Below are positions 1-13,600 of a stretch of DNA of 64,000 nt, piece by piece; position 1 is the stretch's first letter; each line of letters starts with the position of its first letter. This DNA is from Amaranthus tricolor (taxonomy: Eukaryota > Streptophyta > Magnoliopsida > Caryophyllales > Amaranthaceae). The position numbers were made by a program, and so were the translations under genes. The notes beneath the pieces were generated by a model that searched no databases, had not been told where the DNA came from, and saw only the letters and a program-made list of their open reading frames with translations. The DNA is taken from positions 17,716,957 to 17,780,956 of the forward strand of contig NC_080059.1 in NCBI RefSeq assembly GCF_026212465.1, written 5' to 3'.

Positions 1-2240
1 ATGCCCCGAAATTCTGCTTCTGCACTTGAAAGAGCAACTACTTTCTGTTTCTTACTTTTCCATGTAACTAGATTGCCTCCAATAAGAGTAAAGTATCCAG
101 ATGTAGACCTCCTATCATCTCTGTCTCCTGCCCAATCAGCATCTGTGTAGGCAATAAGATCTAAGTGCCCATTCTTCTTATAAAATATCCCTCTGTCATT
201 GGTACCTTTAAGATACCTTAGAATCCTCATAACAGCTGCCATATGGTGAGTTTGGGGTTGGTGCATAAATCTGCTTACAACACTAACTGCATATGCAATA
301 TCTGATCTTGTGTGAGCAAGATAAATAAGTTTCCCGACCAACCTCTGGTATTGTCCCCTATCTGCAAGTTTTTCTCCTTCGATCATCTGTAACCCGTGAT
401 GAGTAACAATAGGAGTCTCTGCTGGTTTACAATCAATCATACCAGTCTCTGTAAGCAAATCCAAAATATATTTTCGTTGGCTTATAAAGATACCCCCTTT
501 TGACCTCAGAACCTCAATGCCAAGGAAATATTTTAGCTGTCCCAAATCTTTCATTTCGAATTCTCTAAAAAGTTGTTTCTTCAAAGTATCAATCTCATGT
601 TCGTCATTTCCAGTAATAATCATATCATCTACATAAATGATTAGACATGTGATCTTTCCTTTTCGCCGTTTGAGAAACAAAGTGTGATCTGAGTTACTTT
701 GTTTGTACCCAAACTTCCTCATGGCTGCTGTGAACCTTCCAAACCACGCCCTAGGAGACTGCTTCAACCCATAAAGAGCCTTTTTGAGCTTACACCCTTC
801 TCCTGGCTTATAGTTATTTGAGAACCCTGGAGGAGCTTTCATGTATACTTCTTCTTCTATTTTTCCATGGAGAAATGCATTCTTCACATCGAATTGATGC
901 AAGGGCCAATCCTTATTTGCAGCAACAGAAAAAAGGACACGGATAGTATTAAGTTTTGCAACCGGAGAGAATGTTTCTGAGTAATCAATTCCATAAGTTT
1001 GTGTGTACCCTTGAGCTACTAATCTGGCTTTAAACCTTTCAATCGTACCATCTGCTTGATATTTTATAATGTACACCCATCTGCAACCTGCCGTTATCTT
1101 TCCTTCTGGTAGTTTACATTTTTCCCAAGTTTCATTCTTGTTCAGAGCAGAAATTTCTTCTTCCATTGCTTTCTTCCATCTAGGATTCTGTAGGGCTTCT
1201 TCAATATTTCTTGGTATGTTATTGGAGTAAAGAGCAGCATTAAAGGCAATAGCTGAGAGAGAGAGATTGTCATTGTTTTCTTTAAGAGGATATTTTGATC
1301 TCTGTGCTTCGAACTCTGGATCATATCTCTTAGGTGGTATACCTCTCGTACTCCTAGGCGGCAACTCATACCTGTGTGGCAACTCTATATCTGCAATATT
1401 GTTATCAGAAATGTTTTCAACAATTTGAGGAACATCAGAATTTACCTCCTGTAACTCCTCTGGATGCTCAGTGGGTTGGACAGAATCAATCTGAAGATCA
1501 GTCTGAAGAGGAGATACTATGTTTTCAGTGACAACATCAGTGGTTTTACCTACTTGTTCTTTTGGTTCCTGATCAATAGTAACTGGATATAATAACCAAC
1601 TCAAGTCATCACTAGTGTTCTCCCCCTGAGGACGAGGCTGGGTATAATAATAAGACTGTTCAAAGAAGTCACAGTCCATGGTAGTATACATCCGATTATG
1701 TATTGGGTTATAACACCTGTATCCCTTCTGATGTATTCCATATCCCACAAATACACACTTACGAGCCCGGGGTTCAAGTTTGGTTCGGGTATGTGGAGGA
1801 AGATGAACATAAACCACACATCCAAAGACACGAGGTTGAAGAGAATGAGAGGAAGGTATAGGAACAAAAGAGGCTAGGGTTGCAAGGGGGGTTTTATAAT
1901 GGAGAGGTTTGGAGGGTAGACGGTTAGTAAGATAAGTGGCAGTGGCAACAGCTTCAGGCCAGAAAGAGGCAGGGATATTAGACTCAAGTAGTATAGCCCG
2001 AGTAATATCTAGAAGAGTACGATTTTTACGCTCGGCCACTCCATTTTGTTGAGGTGTATATGGGCAAGAAGTTTGATGTATCATGCCATGATCAGAAAAA
2101 AAACGTTTCATAGAGGAGTTAACAAATTCTCCTCCATTATCAGAACGTATAATTTTCGGAGTGGCTTGAAAATGGGTATGGAGCATATTATAAAAGGTAA
2201 CAAACACAGAAAAAACTTCAGATTTGTGTTTAAGAAAATA
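1..2240 (-). pseudogene. copia integrase - reverse transcriptase - RNase H
   Basis: Reading leftward from about 2240: the integrase core from WVYFLKHKSE, with SDNGGEF and the ERKNRTL helix. Then comes the RT domain (WVYIIKYQADG, DVKNAFLHG, ALYGLKQSPRAW and the catalytic LIIYVDDM near 640), and RNase H (YTDADWAGD near 150, ALSSAEAE near 30). The integrase zinc-binding cysteines and the first Asp of the DDE triad are absent, because sequence between the pre-integrase motif and WVYFLKHK has been deleted. The RT part otherwise looks well preserved. The frame runs off the left edge of the window. Confidence 0.88.
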
Positions 2241-4023
2241 AACCCAGCTCATACGAATAAGCTAGGGAAGGATGACCGAGACGTCGATGCCATAACCAGA
2301 GATCAGATGAACCACGAGAAAGCAAAGCTTGACCTTTTTGAGTCTTCTCATCAACATAGTATAATCCTCCTCGTTCAGTACCATGTCCAATGATGGTCCC
2401 TGTCTGAGCATCCTGCACAACACAACCAGTGGAAGTCATAAGAATAGTACAATTAAGTTCTCGAGTAAGTTGACTAACAGAAAGTAATTTATGTGATAAA
2501 CTTGGAACCAATAAACAATTTTTCAAATGCATAGAAGGAGACACATGAACAGAACCGGCACTTTGAACTTGGACACACTCAAAAATCAAAAATCCATTAG
2601 CAGTTTTAATGTGAGATCGATGAATGGGTTTATGATGGGTAAAATCTTGTGGGTCGAAGGTCATGGTGTCGGTGGCTCCACAATCAAAAATCCAAGGTGA
2701 ATTATTAATTATGGAGTTATGTGGGTTTGGGGAGTGTATTTGGGTTTGTGGAATGGGCTGATTTTTAAGGTTTAAAGAAGAAAAAATTTTGTTTTGATTT
2801 TTTTTATAAATGGGCCGTGGATTTGAGAAGGTGGGGTTAGGGTTTGTGTCACTATAAAAAGCCAAGTAAGGAAAGTTTTCACTCCCTCCCTCACTTATGG
2901 CCGGTTTTTCCTTTCTCTCTTTAAATTGCGGGTCTCTCTCTTCTTCCTCATTTCTGGTTCCTTTTTTATGAACATCCTCCATTATTTCCTCCCTATACAA
3001 ACCTCCATGGTTGTGACCCTCTTCGCCGGTGATCTCTGTTGTACTGAGAAGGGCTTTGCCGCAGGCCCGGTGTACCGGTGCCTTGGTGGCAGCCTTTTTC
3101 TTTTGTAGATCTTCCCACCAATCCGGATAGCCTACAAGCTTGAAACAAGTGTCCTTGGTGTGTCTCGAACCTCCACAGTAAGTACATTTTAAGTTTGTTC
3201 TATCCTCTCGCCGGAGTGACGATTTTTCCGACCGGTGATGTGCGATGAGGCCATAACCAATTTCTGAGGGGTTACGCCCCAATGATGATGTGTGGACCAT
3301 GATCCCACGCCTTGAAATCTCCCTTCGAACCGCCGCATAAGCCATGTCTAAAGTTGGAAGAGGCACTTGATTTATCAAATCTCGTCTCTCCTTATCAAGA
3401 GATTCATCTAGACCGGCCAAAAACTGGTACAGTCTCTGAGTTTGAATGAATTTGTTGAAAATGGTAATGTCCACATCACTTTTCATAGGATTCGGCTGCC
3501 TCCGATCTATTTCTTTCCAAATGGTATTTAGTTTACTAAAGTAAACCTCAATAGTATCGTTGTTCCGTTTTATTGCACTTGCTCTTGTACTGAGATCAAA
3601 AATTTGGAGCTCGTCTCTTCCACTGCCGAGAAGAGTTTCAATACCCTTCCATAAATCCTATGCTGTATTGTAGTCTAAAAATTGATTAACTAGATCAGAA
3701 TCAATATTTGTGATAATCCATGAAAGGACTATCGGATGTCTTTGTCTCCATTGTCTGTAATTTGGATCTGCAGGTGTAGGAGGAGCGGCAATGATGTGTT
3801 TGAGCCATCCTCTGCTGTCTAAGGCTATGTGCATTAGCTTGCACCACTTTGTATAGTTGTGGTAGGTTAATTTTTCGGATACCTTTAGATCTGGTATTGA
3901 ATGTTCAAGTTCTGGTTCTAATTCAGGTTTGTGGGTTTTGTTCATCTGTTGAAATAAGCGGAGTACATGCTCCATTTGTGCCATGGTTAAAGTTTGGTTT
4001 TCTGGATTTTCAGAATCAGCCAT
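2230..4023 (-). pseudogene. copia gag-protease region with premature stop
   Basis: Translation starts at the ATG at 4021-4023 (MADSENPENQ). A single in-frame TAG at 3658-3660 interrupts gag just before DLWKG; a Trp codon is likely there in an intact copy. The frame then stays open to 2230. Visible parts are the gag helix region, a CCHC knuckle (CTYCGGSRHTKDTC), a protease motif WIFDCGATDTM where DSGA would be usual, and the GAG-pre-integrase motif WLWHRRLGHPS. The Ser-to-Cys change beside the catalytic Asp is unusual for an aspartic protease and may impair it. The reading ends at a stop at 2230, where integrase sequence is missing. Confidence 0.85.
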
Positions 4024-4100
4024 AGGTAAGGTAAGGTTTAGAATAACAAAGGTAAATGATGGGGCCAAAAAAGGTGTTCGAAGCCCTAGAATCACCTTTC

Positions 4101-4113
4101 GGCTCTGATACCA
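4101..4113 (-). other. Primer-binding site (initiator tRNA-Met)
   Basis: The minus strand reads TGGTATCAGAGCC directly after the LTR. This is the usual plant copia primer-binding site, complementary to the 3' end of initiator tRNA-Met. Confidence 0.9.
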
Positions 4114-4286
4114 TGAAACGGAATAATAAATCAGAGAATTAGGGTTTTGAATACTCTTTGTATTGAATATGAACAATGGTTTAAGCCAGAATATATACAG
4201 AAGCTAGGAGACTAAGAATGGTAACAAAATATATGACAAAATAAATACAGAATAAAAATATCTCTAAATATGTTAACTTTCCTACA
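4114..4286 (-). repeat. 5' LTR of the copia element
   Basis: On the minus strand the segment begins TGTAGGAAAG and ends CCGTTTCA, giving the TG..CA termini of an LTR, and is followed directly by the primer-binding site. At 173 bp it is short for a plant copia LTR. The partner LTR is outside the window, so age by LTR divergence cannot be estimated here. Confidence 0.85.
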
Positions 4287-6135
4287 AAGCATACCGATTT
4301 ACCATCTCCTATGCGACAACGAGTCCCCGCAAAGACTAATTCATGAGAACTCCAGACACTTCGCCATGCAAAAATAGGATTGTATCCCACTTTAGACTCC
4401 TAGATGGTCGCCTGGGGGTAATATTTTGCTTTCAATGTGCAAGGAAGGATTCCGGATTAGTATGAAGACGCCAGAGTTGTTTAGCTAACAGGGCCTTGTT
4501 AAAAAGGACTAAATCACGAAAATCCATTCCTCCCTCTTCCTTTGATAGACAATGATGGTGCCAAGCCTTCCAAGGAATTCCATTGGTTTTAATTGCTAAG
4601 CTCCACAAAAAGTTTCAGATGATACGAGTAACTTCATGGCAAAAGGATTCTGGTAAGAGGAAGCAACTCATTGCATAAGTTGGGATAGATTGAGCTACGA
4701 CCTTGATTGAAATTTCCTCCCCCACTCGTGACATAAGTCTCTCCTTCCACCCCTTAAGCTTCTTGCTGATTCTGTCTCAAATGCTTGCATATGAGATCTT
4801 TTTGGCTCGAGTGAAATGAATAGGAAGACCCAGATATTTTTCATGATGCTCAACTACACGCATGGCGAGTTTCCCTCTGATCCTATCACGCTCTTCTGTT
4901 GATAAACCTTTACTAAAGGACTCTTTTTTCCATATTTATCATTTGGCCTAACATAACTTCATACTCCTTTAGAAGCTTGACGATAGTTTCGGCCTCTGTG
5001 ACTGTAGCTCGGGTGTAAATAACACTATCATCGGTAAAGAACAAGTGGGTGATGGTAGGAGCGCTTTTGGCTATGGTTGTCCCGTGCTGCATTCTGTTCT
5101 CATATGCTCTTTTGATCACGGCCCCCAACCCTTCAGCACACAAGAGGAATAGGTACGGCGTTGGCTTGACGGATACCTCGTTGGGGAATGACCGTATTTG
5201 TGAGCTCCCCATTAACCATGAATTGGTATGTTGTTGAGGAGACGCACTTCATGATGCATGAAATCCAACGCTGAGAGAACAAGAACTTACTCATAATGAT
5301 TTGTAGGAAATCCCATTTGATACGATCATATGCCTTGCTCATGTCCAGTTTGAGAGCCATATAACCCCTCTTCTTTGCTTTATTGTGGTTCATGAAGTAA
5401 AAAACGTCTGACGAAAGGAGATTATTGTCCATGATAAGCCGCCCGAGGACAAAAGCACTTTGGTTTTCCTCAATAATAAGCGGAATTCGCAAGCACATTA
5501 GAAATGAGTTTGTAAGATAGGGTTATGGGTCGCAAGTCCTTCATCTCCTCTGGTTTTTTGACCTTTGGAATAAGCCCCACATGGGTAAAATTCAGGTCCT
5601 TTGGCATTGGGCCACCGTTGAAGACATCTAGAACTAGTGAGCATATATCCTCCCCAACAATAGGCCAGTATCTTTTGTAGAAAAGGGTTGGAAGGCCATC
5701 TAGTCCCGGGGATTTGCAAGCTTTCATATGTTTCAGGGCGAGGCTCACTTCCTCGTTAGTGAAAGGGCTATCAAGCCCATATTGCATCTCTAGGGTTATT
5801 CTTTGATCCATCATGTTCACTGTTTCACCATTGATGTTGGGGCGTGAGGAGGTAGAGAGAGATGAGAAATAGTTGGTTCTAATCTCTTTAATCTCGTTCA
5901 CGTCCTTCTGGAATGCACCGGACGAGTCTCGAGCTAGGCCCCTCAATACGGTTCTTCTTCTTCTGTATCGACGCCTTAGCATGGAAGAAAGCTGTGTTCT
6001 TATCACCATCCCGTAGCACAAAAGGACATCTCTGCTATGCAACTGTTTCTTTTAGCCGTCGAATCTCTCTTATTTCTTTCTCCAGGGACCCATGCAACTG
6101 TTTCTTATTTCTTTCTTCAGGGTCATCTCTTACCT
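4287..6135 (-). mobile_element. LINE (L1-type) ORF2 fragment, 5'-truncated
   Basis: Minus-strand non-LTR reverse transcriptase. From the right: LRDGDKNTAFFHAKA (about 6000), CKSPGLDGLPTLFYKRYW (about 5700), PKVKKPEEMKDLRPITL (about 5550), ENQSAFVLGRLIMDNNLL (about 5450), LDMSKAYDRIKWDFL (about 5330) and a degenerate catalytic motif FTDDS (FADDS in intact copies, about 5040). Towards 4400 the zf-RVT-like tail appears (WRSVWSSHELV, CRIGDGKSV), where the copia LTR interrupts it. There are several stops and frameshifts, so it is dead. LINE similarity fades near 6135, in keeping with the 5' truncation typical of LINEs. Confidence 0.88.
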
Positions 6136-6437
6136 ATTTATTGTTATACCCTTTTTTTCATCACACCCTATAATTATAAAAGTAAAAATAATAAAAAAAT
6201 TTTTGTCAAGAGTACGAAAAAGTAAAACAATTGTAAATTATTGTTTGTTATTACATACAAATATGTTCGATTGCAAATGAGTGAATGATTAACAATAGAT
6301 ATTTATTAACATGTACGCTCTCTTAAAAGTCAAATCCGTATTATTTATCCTATTTTAAAATGCTTACTAAGTCAGTACTTATTATCTTTGATTGTACATA
6401 ATGAAAATACGTGTGACTATAATATTTTTATTTGTAG

Positions 6438-6738
6438 GTTTATTACAAGAGATGAGCTAAGACAGGCCATGACAAAATATGGAATGGGTGACGAAGCAAC
6501 TATTGATGAAATTCTTGATGATGTAGACACCGACAAAGTAAATTTTTCCCCTAAATATTTTTTTATCTTTTTTTTATTCAAAGACTTGATTTGATGACGA
6601 ACTTTTAATATAATATAATGTTTGCAATACTATTGGATGCAGGATGGAAGAATTAACTATGAGGAGTTTGTAGCAATGATGAAGAAAGGCACAACTGATT
6701 CAGATGAAAATAAAAACCAATTGTTTGTCTATAAATAG
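6438..6738 (+). CDS. Calcium-dependent protein kinase, last two exons
   Basis: Two exons joined across a GT..AG intron: 6438-6537 and 6643-6738. They encode [27 protein letters not shown] and [18 protein letters not shown]..., ending in a TAG stop. This is the last EF-hand pair of a plant [22 protein letters not shown] is a complete Ca2+-binding loop split exactly by the intron. CDPKs are Ser/Thr kinases activated by Ca2+ binding to this C-terminal calmodulin-like domain. A good acceptor (TTTGTAG) precedes 6438, so more exons are expected upstream. None lies between the LINE and this point, so the kinase domain is either left of the window, across an intron carrying the LINE and copia, or lost. 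By gene order it could be the CPK29 orthologue. Functional status is unknown. Confidence 0.85.
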
Positions 6739-8311
<1,573 letters not shown>

Positions 8312-8312
<1 letters not shown>

Positions 8313-8552
8313 TCCCTGTGTCATTCTCATTTTGTACCACTTTTCATTTTAATTTGTTCTATTAATTTTCACCATTTTTTAGCAATGGTCTCACTGTCCT
8401 TCTTTCAATCTCATTCACATATGCATTCTTTCCATCTTTACCGCTCAATTCTATCCTCCACACGTTTTTTCTCTTATTCTTCGATCTAATTTCTCTTTCC
8501 ATTAAATTTTACCTATTTTATAACAGGTACAAAATGAGAGAGACGGAGAGAG
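8312..8552. mobile_element. Stowaway-type MITE (copy 1)
   Basis: 241-bp element with inverted ends CTCCCTGTGTCATTCTCATT and, at the right, ..AATGAGAGAGACGGAGAGAG, flanked by TA on both sides. These are the CTCCCTC(C/T)GTC ends and TA target-site duplication of Stowaway (Tc1/mariner). It carries no coding capacity. It sits exactly at the edge of the (TA)n array. Confidence 0.9.
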
Positions 8553-8554
8553 TA

Positions 8555-10226
8555 TAAAGTTAATATGCAACAAAGGGTGTCTACTTGAAAGACAAACTAT
8601 TGGTGAGTGACATGTTGCCAAATGTTAGTTTGGCCTACTCTCATTCTTTCCTATGGATAAAAGGATTAATCTCTATAGGCATGCCAAAAATAAAAATTTG
8701 GGTTGCCTAACCTGACAACCCGATGACCCTTACTCTTAACTACCAGTCAATTTTGGAAAATGTGTAAACTTTCGAGTCGGATACCCAACCCAATTAAACC
8801 AAGTGAAATTATTTATAATCATTGTTTAGGCTAAGATGTTTATGTTGGTTATTCTAAACGATCCCCACATAAGGCGCCAAACTGTTCTGGTTAAAACATA
8901 ATTGAATTTATAATGCAAGAATACAAAGAAAACTAGAAAAGTAGTTGCATAAGGATTAATCAACTAACAGTTATCTGAAAGAGTTCAATTTTGAGCCGTA
9001 GAAATTTTTCAAAGTTGTAGTTGCTGAACTTAAATAAGAAAAAACACTAAGTAAGGGTGATATCTTAGAATACCCCTCCAACACTTCAGCCGATTCTAAA
9101 TGTGTAAATAAAAAAAAGAAATAGAACGAATGTATGAGGCTTGAAAGATCTGACTAAGTTAGAGAAGGAGAAAGAAATTGACTCATACGGTGAGAAAAAT
9201 TAATTTATATAATCATCTCTACTTGATCGTGAGTTGTGTCGAATCAACAAATTTCATATTAAATACTAAATGTAGGGTTTGGTAGGCTTTGTTTAGAAGT
9301 TTAATAAATAGGTTGCAATTGGACTTTGTAGGAAGTTTTGGTTCATCTAGATTTTTGATAAAGTTTTATGCTTTAGGATTTTTCAAGTAAATTATGTTGA
9401 CATTTGTTCATTGGACAAAGGGTGACTATTTGGAGTGAGACAGCTAGCATAGCCTACAACAAGTGTTAAGATTTTATAAAAGCAAATTAAATTATATTTT
9501 TTAAAAATTACGAGAAAAACGTTGTCAAAACTTGATTCATAGTACCTTGTTTTGTCTCATTTGGAGCAAGTATCACTCTTTCTTGGTAAGAGTTTTGGTT
9601 CAATTCTCAGCTACCCCTTTCTCTTTTTTTTATCCTACCCTATCATTATGTTTAGATATCAATATAAGTGAGAGAAAAAAGGCAGAAAAGGGGAAGGGGA
9701 AAAGGGATGGAAAAAGAAATGAAAACAACTCTTATTTGTTGAGGAGTTGTCGCTTAATATCTTTCGAACTTTGGAGATATTAAGGCCCAAACAATAGTTA
9801 GTCATTCAATTCCACAAAATCCCTTTCCTTTAACTCTTTTTCTTTTCATTTTATTATTCTAACAAGAGATCATGCATCCCGCCAAATCCCTTTTATTCCG
9901 TTCTCTCGATTTCCATCCATCCAACCACGCCTAAGTCGATTCAAATTCACCCTAGCACTAAACAACTCAACCCAAGTCAAAAAAACATTCCACTCAATAT
10001 TAACATGACTCATAAATAACTTGATTGAAAATGACCAAATGGAATACCCAATTAAGCGATAGTTTTCAGAAGTTTATATGAGACCTTTGTGTTCAATCGT
10101 GCTATTTAGTCAGTTTAAAATCATATGCTTTGAGATGGATCAAAATTATATTTTATATCCACTTATCATTATAAACCAATTATTCAAGTTGCCTCAAAAT
10201 CAAATTAATTATACATAATCGATTAG
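8555..10226. other. Intergenic stretch, no gene recognised
   Basis: No convincing coding frame. A short B-box-like sequence (GGTTCAATTCTC, about 9598) might be the remains of a tRNA-derived SINE, but no A box, poly-A or simple tail, or TSD was found, so it is not called. Confidence 0.5.
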
Positions 10227-10452
10227 AGGGTGTTTGACAAATAGTTGATAGCTGATAGTTGATTATAGTGGCTGATTTGACCAGCTGATTTTGAACCTGC
10301 TGCTATAAGCAGCTTGTTCAAAAATAGCTTATTCATATCAATAAACTTTCAACCGGCTAATTCACCAAACATTAACATTAGCTGATTTGACTACCCAACC
10401 CTCTATTTATATCAGAATAAATTAAAATTAGCTAATTTGCCAAACAACCTAA
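10227..10452. mobile_element. hAT-like MITE upstream of the synthase gene
   Basis: The left end reads AGGGTGTTTGACAAATAG. The right end, reverse-complemented, reads TAGGTTGTTTGGCAAATTAG. This matches the GTGTTTGGCAAAT type of terminal repeat common in small plant hAT elements, and internal subrepeats (AGCTGATTTG) recur. A clear 8-bp TSD was not found, so the borders are approximate. It ends about 145 bp before the synthase start codon. Confidence 0.6.
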
Positions 10453-10584
10453 ATATTATATTATATCTATTTTGAACCCATGTCCATAAGACGCGAACAA
10501 AGATTATTCTTTCTAAGATATTCCCAAATCAAACACTCACTAGTACACAACACTACACTGTACAATTTTTTGGATTAAACAGAG

Positions 10585-10602
10585 ATGCAAAACAAACAAT
10601 GA
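10585..10602 (+). other. Five-codon uORF overlapping the main start
   Basis: ATG CAA AAC AAA CAA TGA begins 14 bp upstream of the main ATG. Its TGA (10600-10602) overlaps the ATG at 10599. If the transcript starts upstream, this arrangement could affect initiation on the synthase mRNA. The transcription start is unknown. Confidence 0.5.
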
Positions 10603-13600
10603 TGTTACTGAGTTCACCTCCCATCCTTTCCCATTTCCCGCCAAACAATCCAATTCGCTTCAGAGTTTCAACTATCATCAAATCCCTTTCTTCTAAAGCT
10701 GCCATCGATGGAAGAACAAGTTATGTAGGAGTGAGACTGGAGGAGAAAGTCGAGGTAATTGACGCCGTCAAAATTAGGTTGGACGCTTGGATTTCATCCA
10801 AAATTGAAGGAATTAGCAGAGCTAGGGTTCAGTCTAGCATTCGCGCTGGTCTTGTCTCCGTTAATGGCCGCATTGTTGATAAGGTATTTATTTATTTCTG
10901 TTTTTTTTATCATGATTTGATGAATCATTCGTGTTTTATTCATGAATTGAAGTCACTAATTGTAATGTATTGCAAAAAGATATGAAAATCCTTTCTATTG
11001 ATTGCAAATGAATGAATACAACAATAGGTAGAACCTATATAATTATTAAGGTACAATAATTCAGAAAAGAAACATGTCAGAAGTTTGTTATTACAAACTC
11101 AAACTTCCTAACCACATCTAAGTTTGTAACAAACTCTTTATAACCAACTTCTGCTAAGTACTGTGCTGCTGGATGGATTGAACTAAGTATTGCACTCACC
11201 TGAGTATGGATTATGTGCTTGAGATGTTGTTTGAGGCTGTGCACTTGAGTTAATGCTCGTTTTGTGATGATCAACGACTGCACACACTTGATTGTTCTGT
11301 TCAGCCTTGCTGTTAGTAGTGTTCCTGTTATGGTCAAATAGCCTTGTTATGCTCACATTCTCATTAAATTAGGGTTTGGAGTAATAGAAACACCTAGTTT
11401 GGACCTTAAATTTTGAAACTGATTGGATGGCAAAACCTTTGTAAGGATATCAACTAGGTGTTGCGTAGTAGGAAAATGTGATGGATAAAGTTGACCTTCC
11501 AAGACTTTATTCCTAGTGAAGTGACAGTCATTATCTATGAGTTCTATTCGATTATGGAAAACATGGTTCTTTGCAATATATATTGTTGTTACAAAACAAA
11601 GCATCCGATTTTAAACTTGAAACTCCAAGTTCATGTAACACTCTAAATCACCCTAGTTAAGCAGCATTAGAAATAGTTCTTTATTCTTTAGAGCTAGACT
11701 TGGAAATTGTATGAATTTTTTTCAATTATGGAAAACATGGTTCTTTGCAATATATATTGATAATTGATTGTCACAAACAAAGTAACTGGTTTTAAGCTTG
11801 AAACTGCAAGTTCATGTAACACTTTAATCAACCAAGTTACCTCAGAAGCAGCATTAGACATAGTTTTTTATTCATTAGAGCTAAACTTGGAAATTGTATA
11901 TTGCTTCTTGGATTTACAACTTATTGGTGACCTTCCTAGTTATATGGAGGTAGCAGACCTTCTAATATCAGGATAAGCTTTTCACTCTAAATCACTATAA
12001 GCTTAAAGTAGCAATTTATCTTCTCCTTTGAGAATAATTCCCTCACCACTTGTACTATGTACATGATTTAGAGTTTGTATAAGACCTTACTAGTGAGATG
12101 ACGTTGGTATTTGCATGAATTGTATTAAGGTCTGTATATGGATTGTAGTTAGGAAATTCTACTTTCCAATAATGCTTCTATGGATTTTTTTCTCTTAGAA
12201 AGAACAATTACAATTTAGGTTTGATTTTTTTTTTTATTGCTTGCAACTCCTTTGTAATTGCTTCAACCATATGGGATGCAGACTAGATTTTTTGTATGAA
12301 CTTGGTTCAGCATACTTATGTTGTTGTTGGACTATATTTTGTTGGTTAGAAGTTAATGCATAATATTCAACTAAATTACACCAATTTGAATTTGTAGCAT
12401 TGCATATGTTTTTTTTGAGTGATTTGGTGACTTAATAGTTTAAGAAGATCTTTTAGCAAAGCATTTTGCAAGCTATTTGTATTTTATAAGCTACTTACTT
12501 TAGTGTCTAAACTTGCATGCTTATTAACTACTGAAGTATCATTAGCTATGGCTAGTTTTGTAATGCCATTAGGTAAGAAATCAGGTAGCCTTTTGAGTCA
12601 TGCACACTGCAAATTGATAAGAAAAATTGAAGTAGGGCTTTGGGACTGTTAATAAACTTGATAAGGTAAGAATTTTAACATCCCTTGAAATAAAAATCAT
12701 CTTAGTTTTCAAGTTATATAGTTTTCAACCTTTTGACTTTGAGCATATCCAATTAAAACGCATGTTTATCTCTTGGGTCCAATATTGATCTTTTCCTTTT
12801 GAGAGTTAAAGCATAAGAAAGACACCCAAAAGGCTCTAACATATCATATGCTAGGGTCTTGGAATAAAGCAACTAAAAAGGTATCTTTTTCTTTAAAACA
12901 TGGGACATTTTATTAATCAAGTGTAGTGCCCATTATACACAATCTCCCGAAAGATGTTGGGAGTTTTGACTGAAAACATAAAGCCCTTATGTCTCTCAAA
13001 AGAAATTTATGTTTTCGTTGAGCTACAATTTGTTTGATGCTCAATTCCTTTTAAAATGTAAAACAATAAGGTTTCTCCTTCATATAGCTCATTTTCATTG
13101 TCAGTCTTTACACCCTTAAAGTTTTTTATTGAAATTTGTAAGAAGAAACTCATAAAACTAGTGAATAAAGCTAGAAAATCAAACTTGTGTTTTATTATAA
13201 TCCATGAAATTTTGAAAAGCCATCAATTATAGTAATGAACATACTACAATTTTTCTTTAAGGAAGTCTTCAAGGACCCCAAATGTCTATGTGAAGCAATT
13301 GAAATGCTTCACAAGACAGTATTATGCTTGAAGAAAAGCTGCTTGTGTTTCTCCATAGCACATATGATACATAATGCAATATATGATACACCACAATGCA
13401 TCATCTGTTATTTACGTATGTTCCTCTTTCTTCAAGGAATAAGAATTGCAAACTAAGAAAAGCAATGTGTCAAAGTCTGAGATGCCTTATCTTGATTTAA
13501 TTGAGAAGTTTATCTACTCATCTTGGATCACTTGTGACTTAGCACAGTAAAACACCTTCCAAAGTTTATCTTGAACAAAGTATAAAGCATAGGAGCGTGA

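Larger units (their letters stand above)
1..4286 (-). mobile_element. Ty1/copia LTR retrotransposon, cut by window edge
   Basis: A minus-strand copia element. Reading leftward from 4286 it has a 173-bp 5' LTR, a tRNA-Met primer-binding site, gag with a CCHC knuckle, protease, integrase, reverse transcriptase and RNase H. The right border is sharp (TGTAGGAAAGTTAAC... on the minus strand, ending ...CCGTTTCA). The left end with the 3' LTR lies outside the window, so the TSD cannot be checked. The order PR-IN-RT-RH is that of Ty1/copia. The element interrupts LINE coding sequence of the same orientation, so it is younger than the LINE. It is damaged: one gag stop and an integrase deletion. Confidence 0.95.

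Noticed and set aside
1601..1867. 88-aa minus-strand frame in the copia element
   Set aside because: Out of frame with the integrase reading that covers the same bases.
9580..9615. tRNA or SINE head with a B-box-like GGTTCAATTCTC
   Set aside because: No A box at the right distance, no cloverleaf, no tail or TSD.
11764..11976. Plus-strand frame in intron 1
   Set aside because: Antisense shadow of the decayed minus-strand copia RNase H region.
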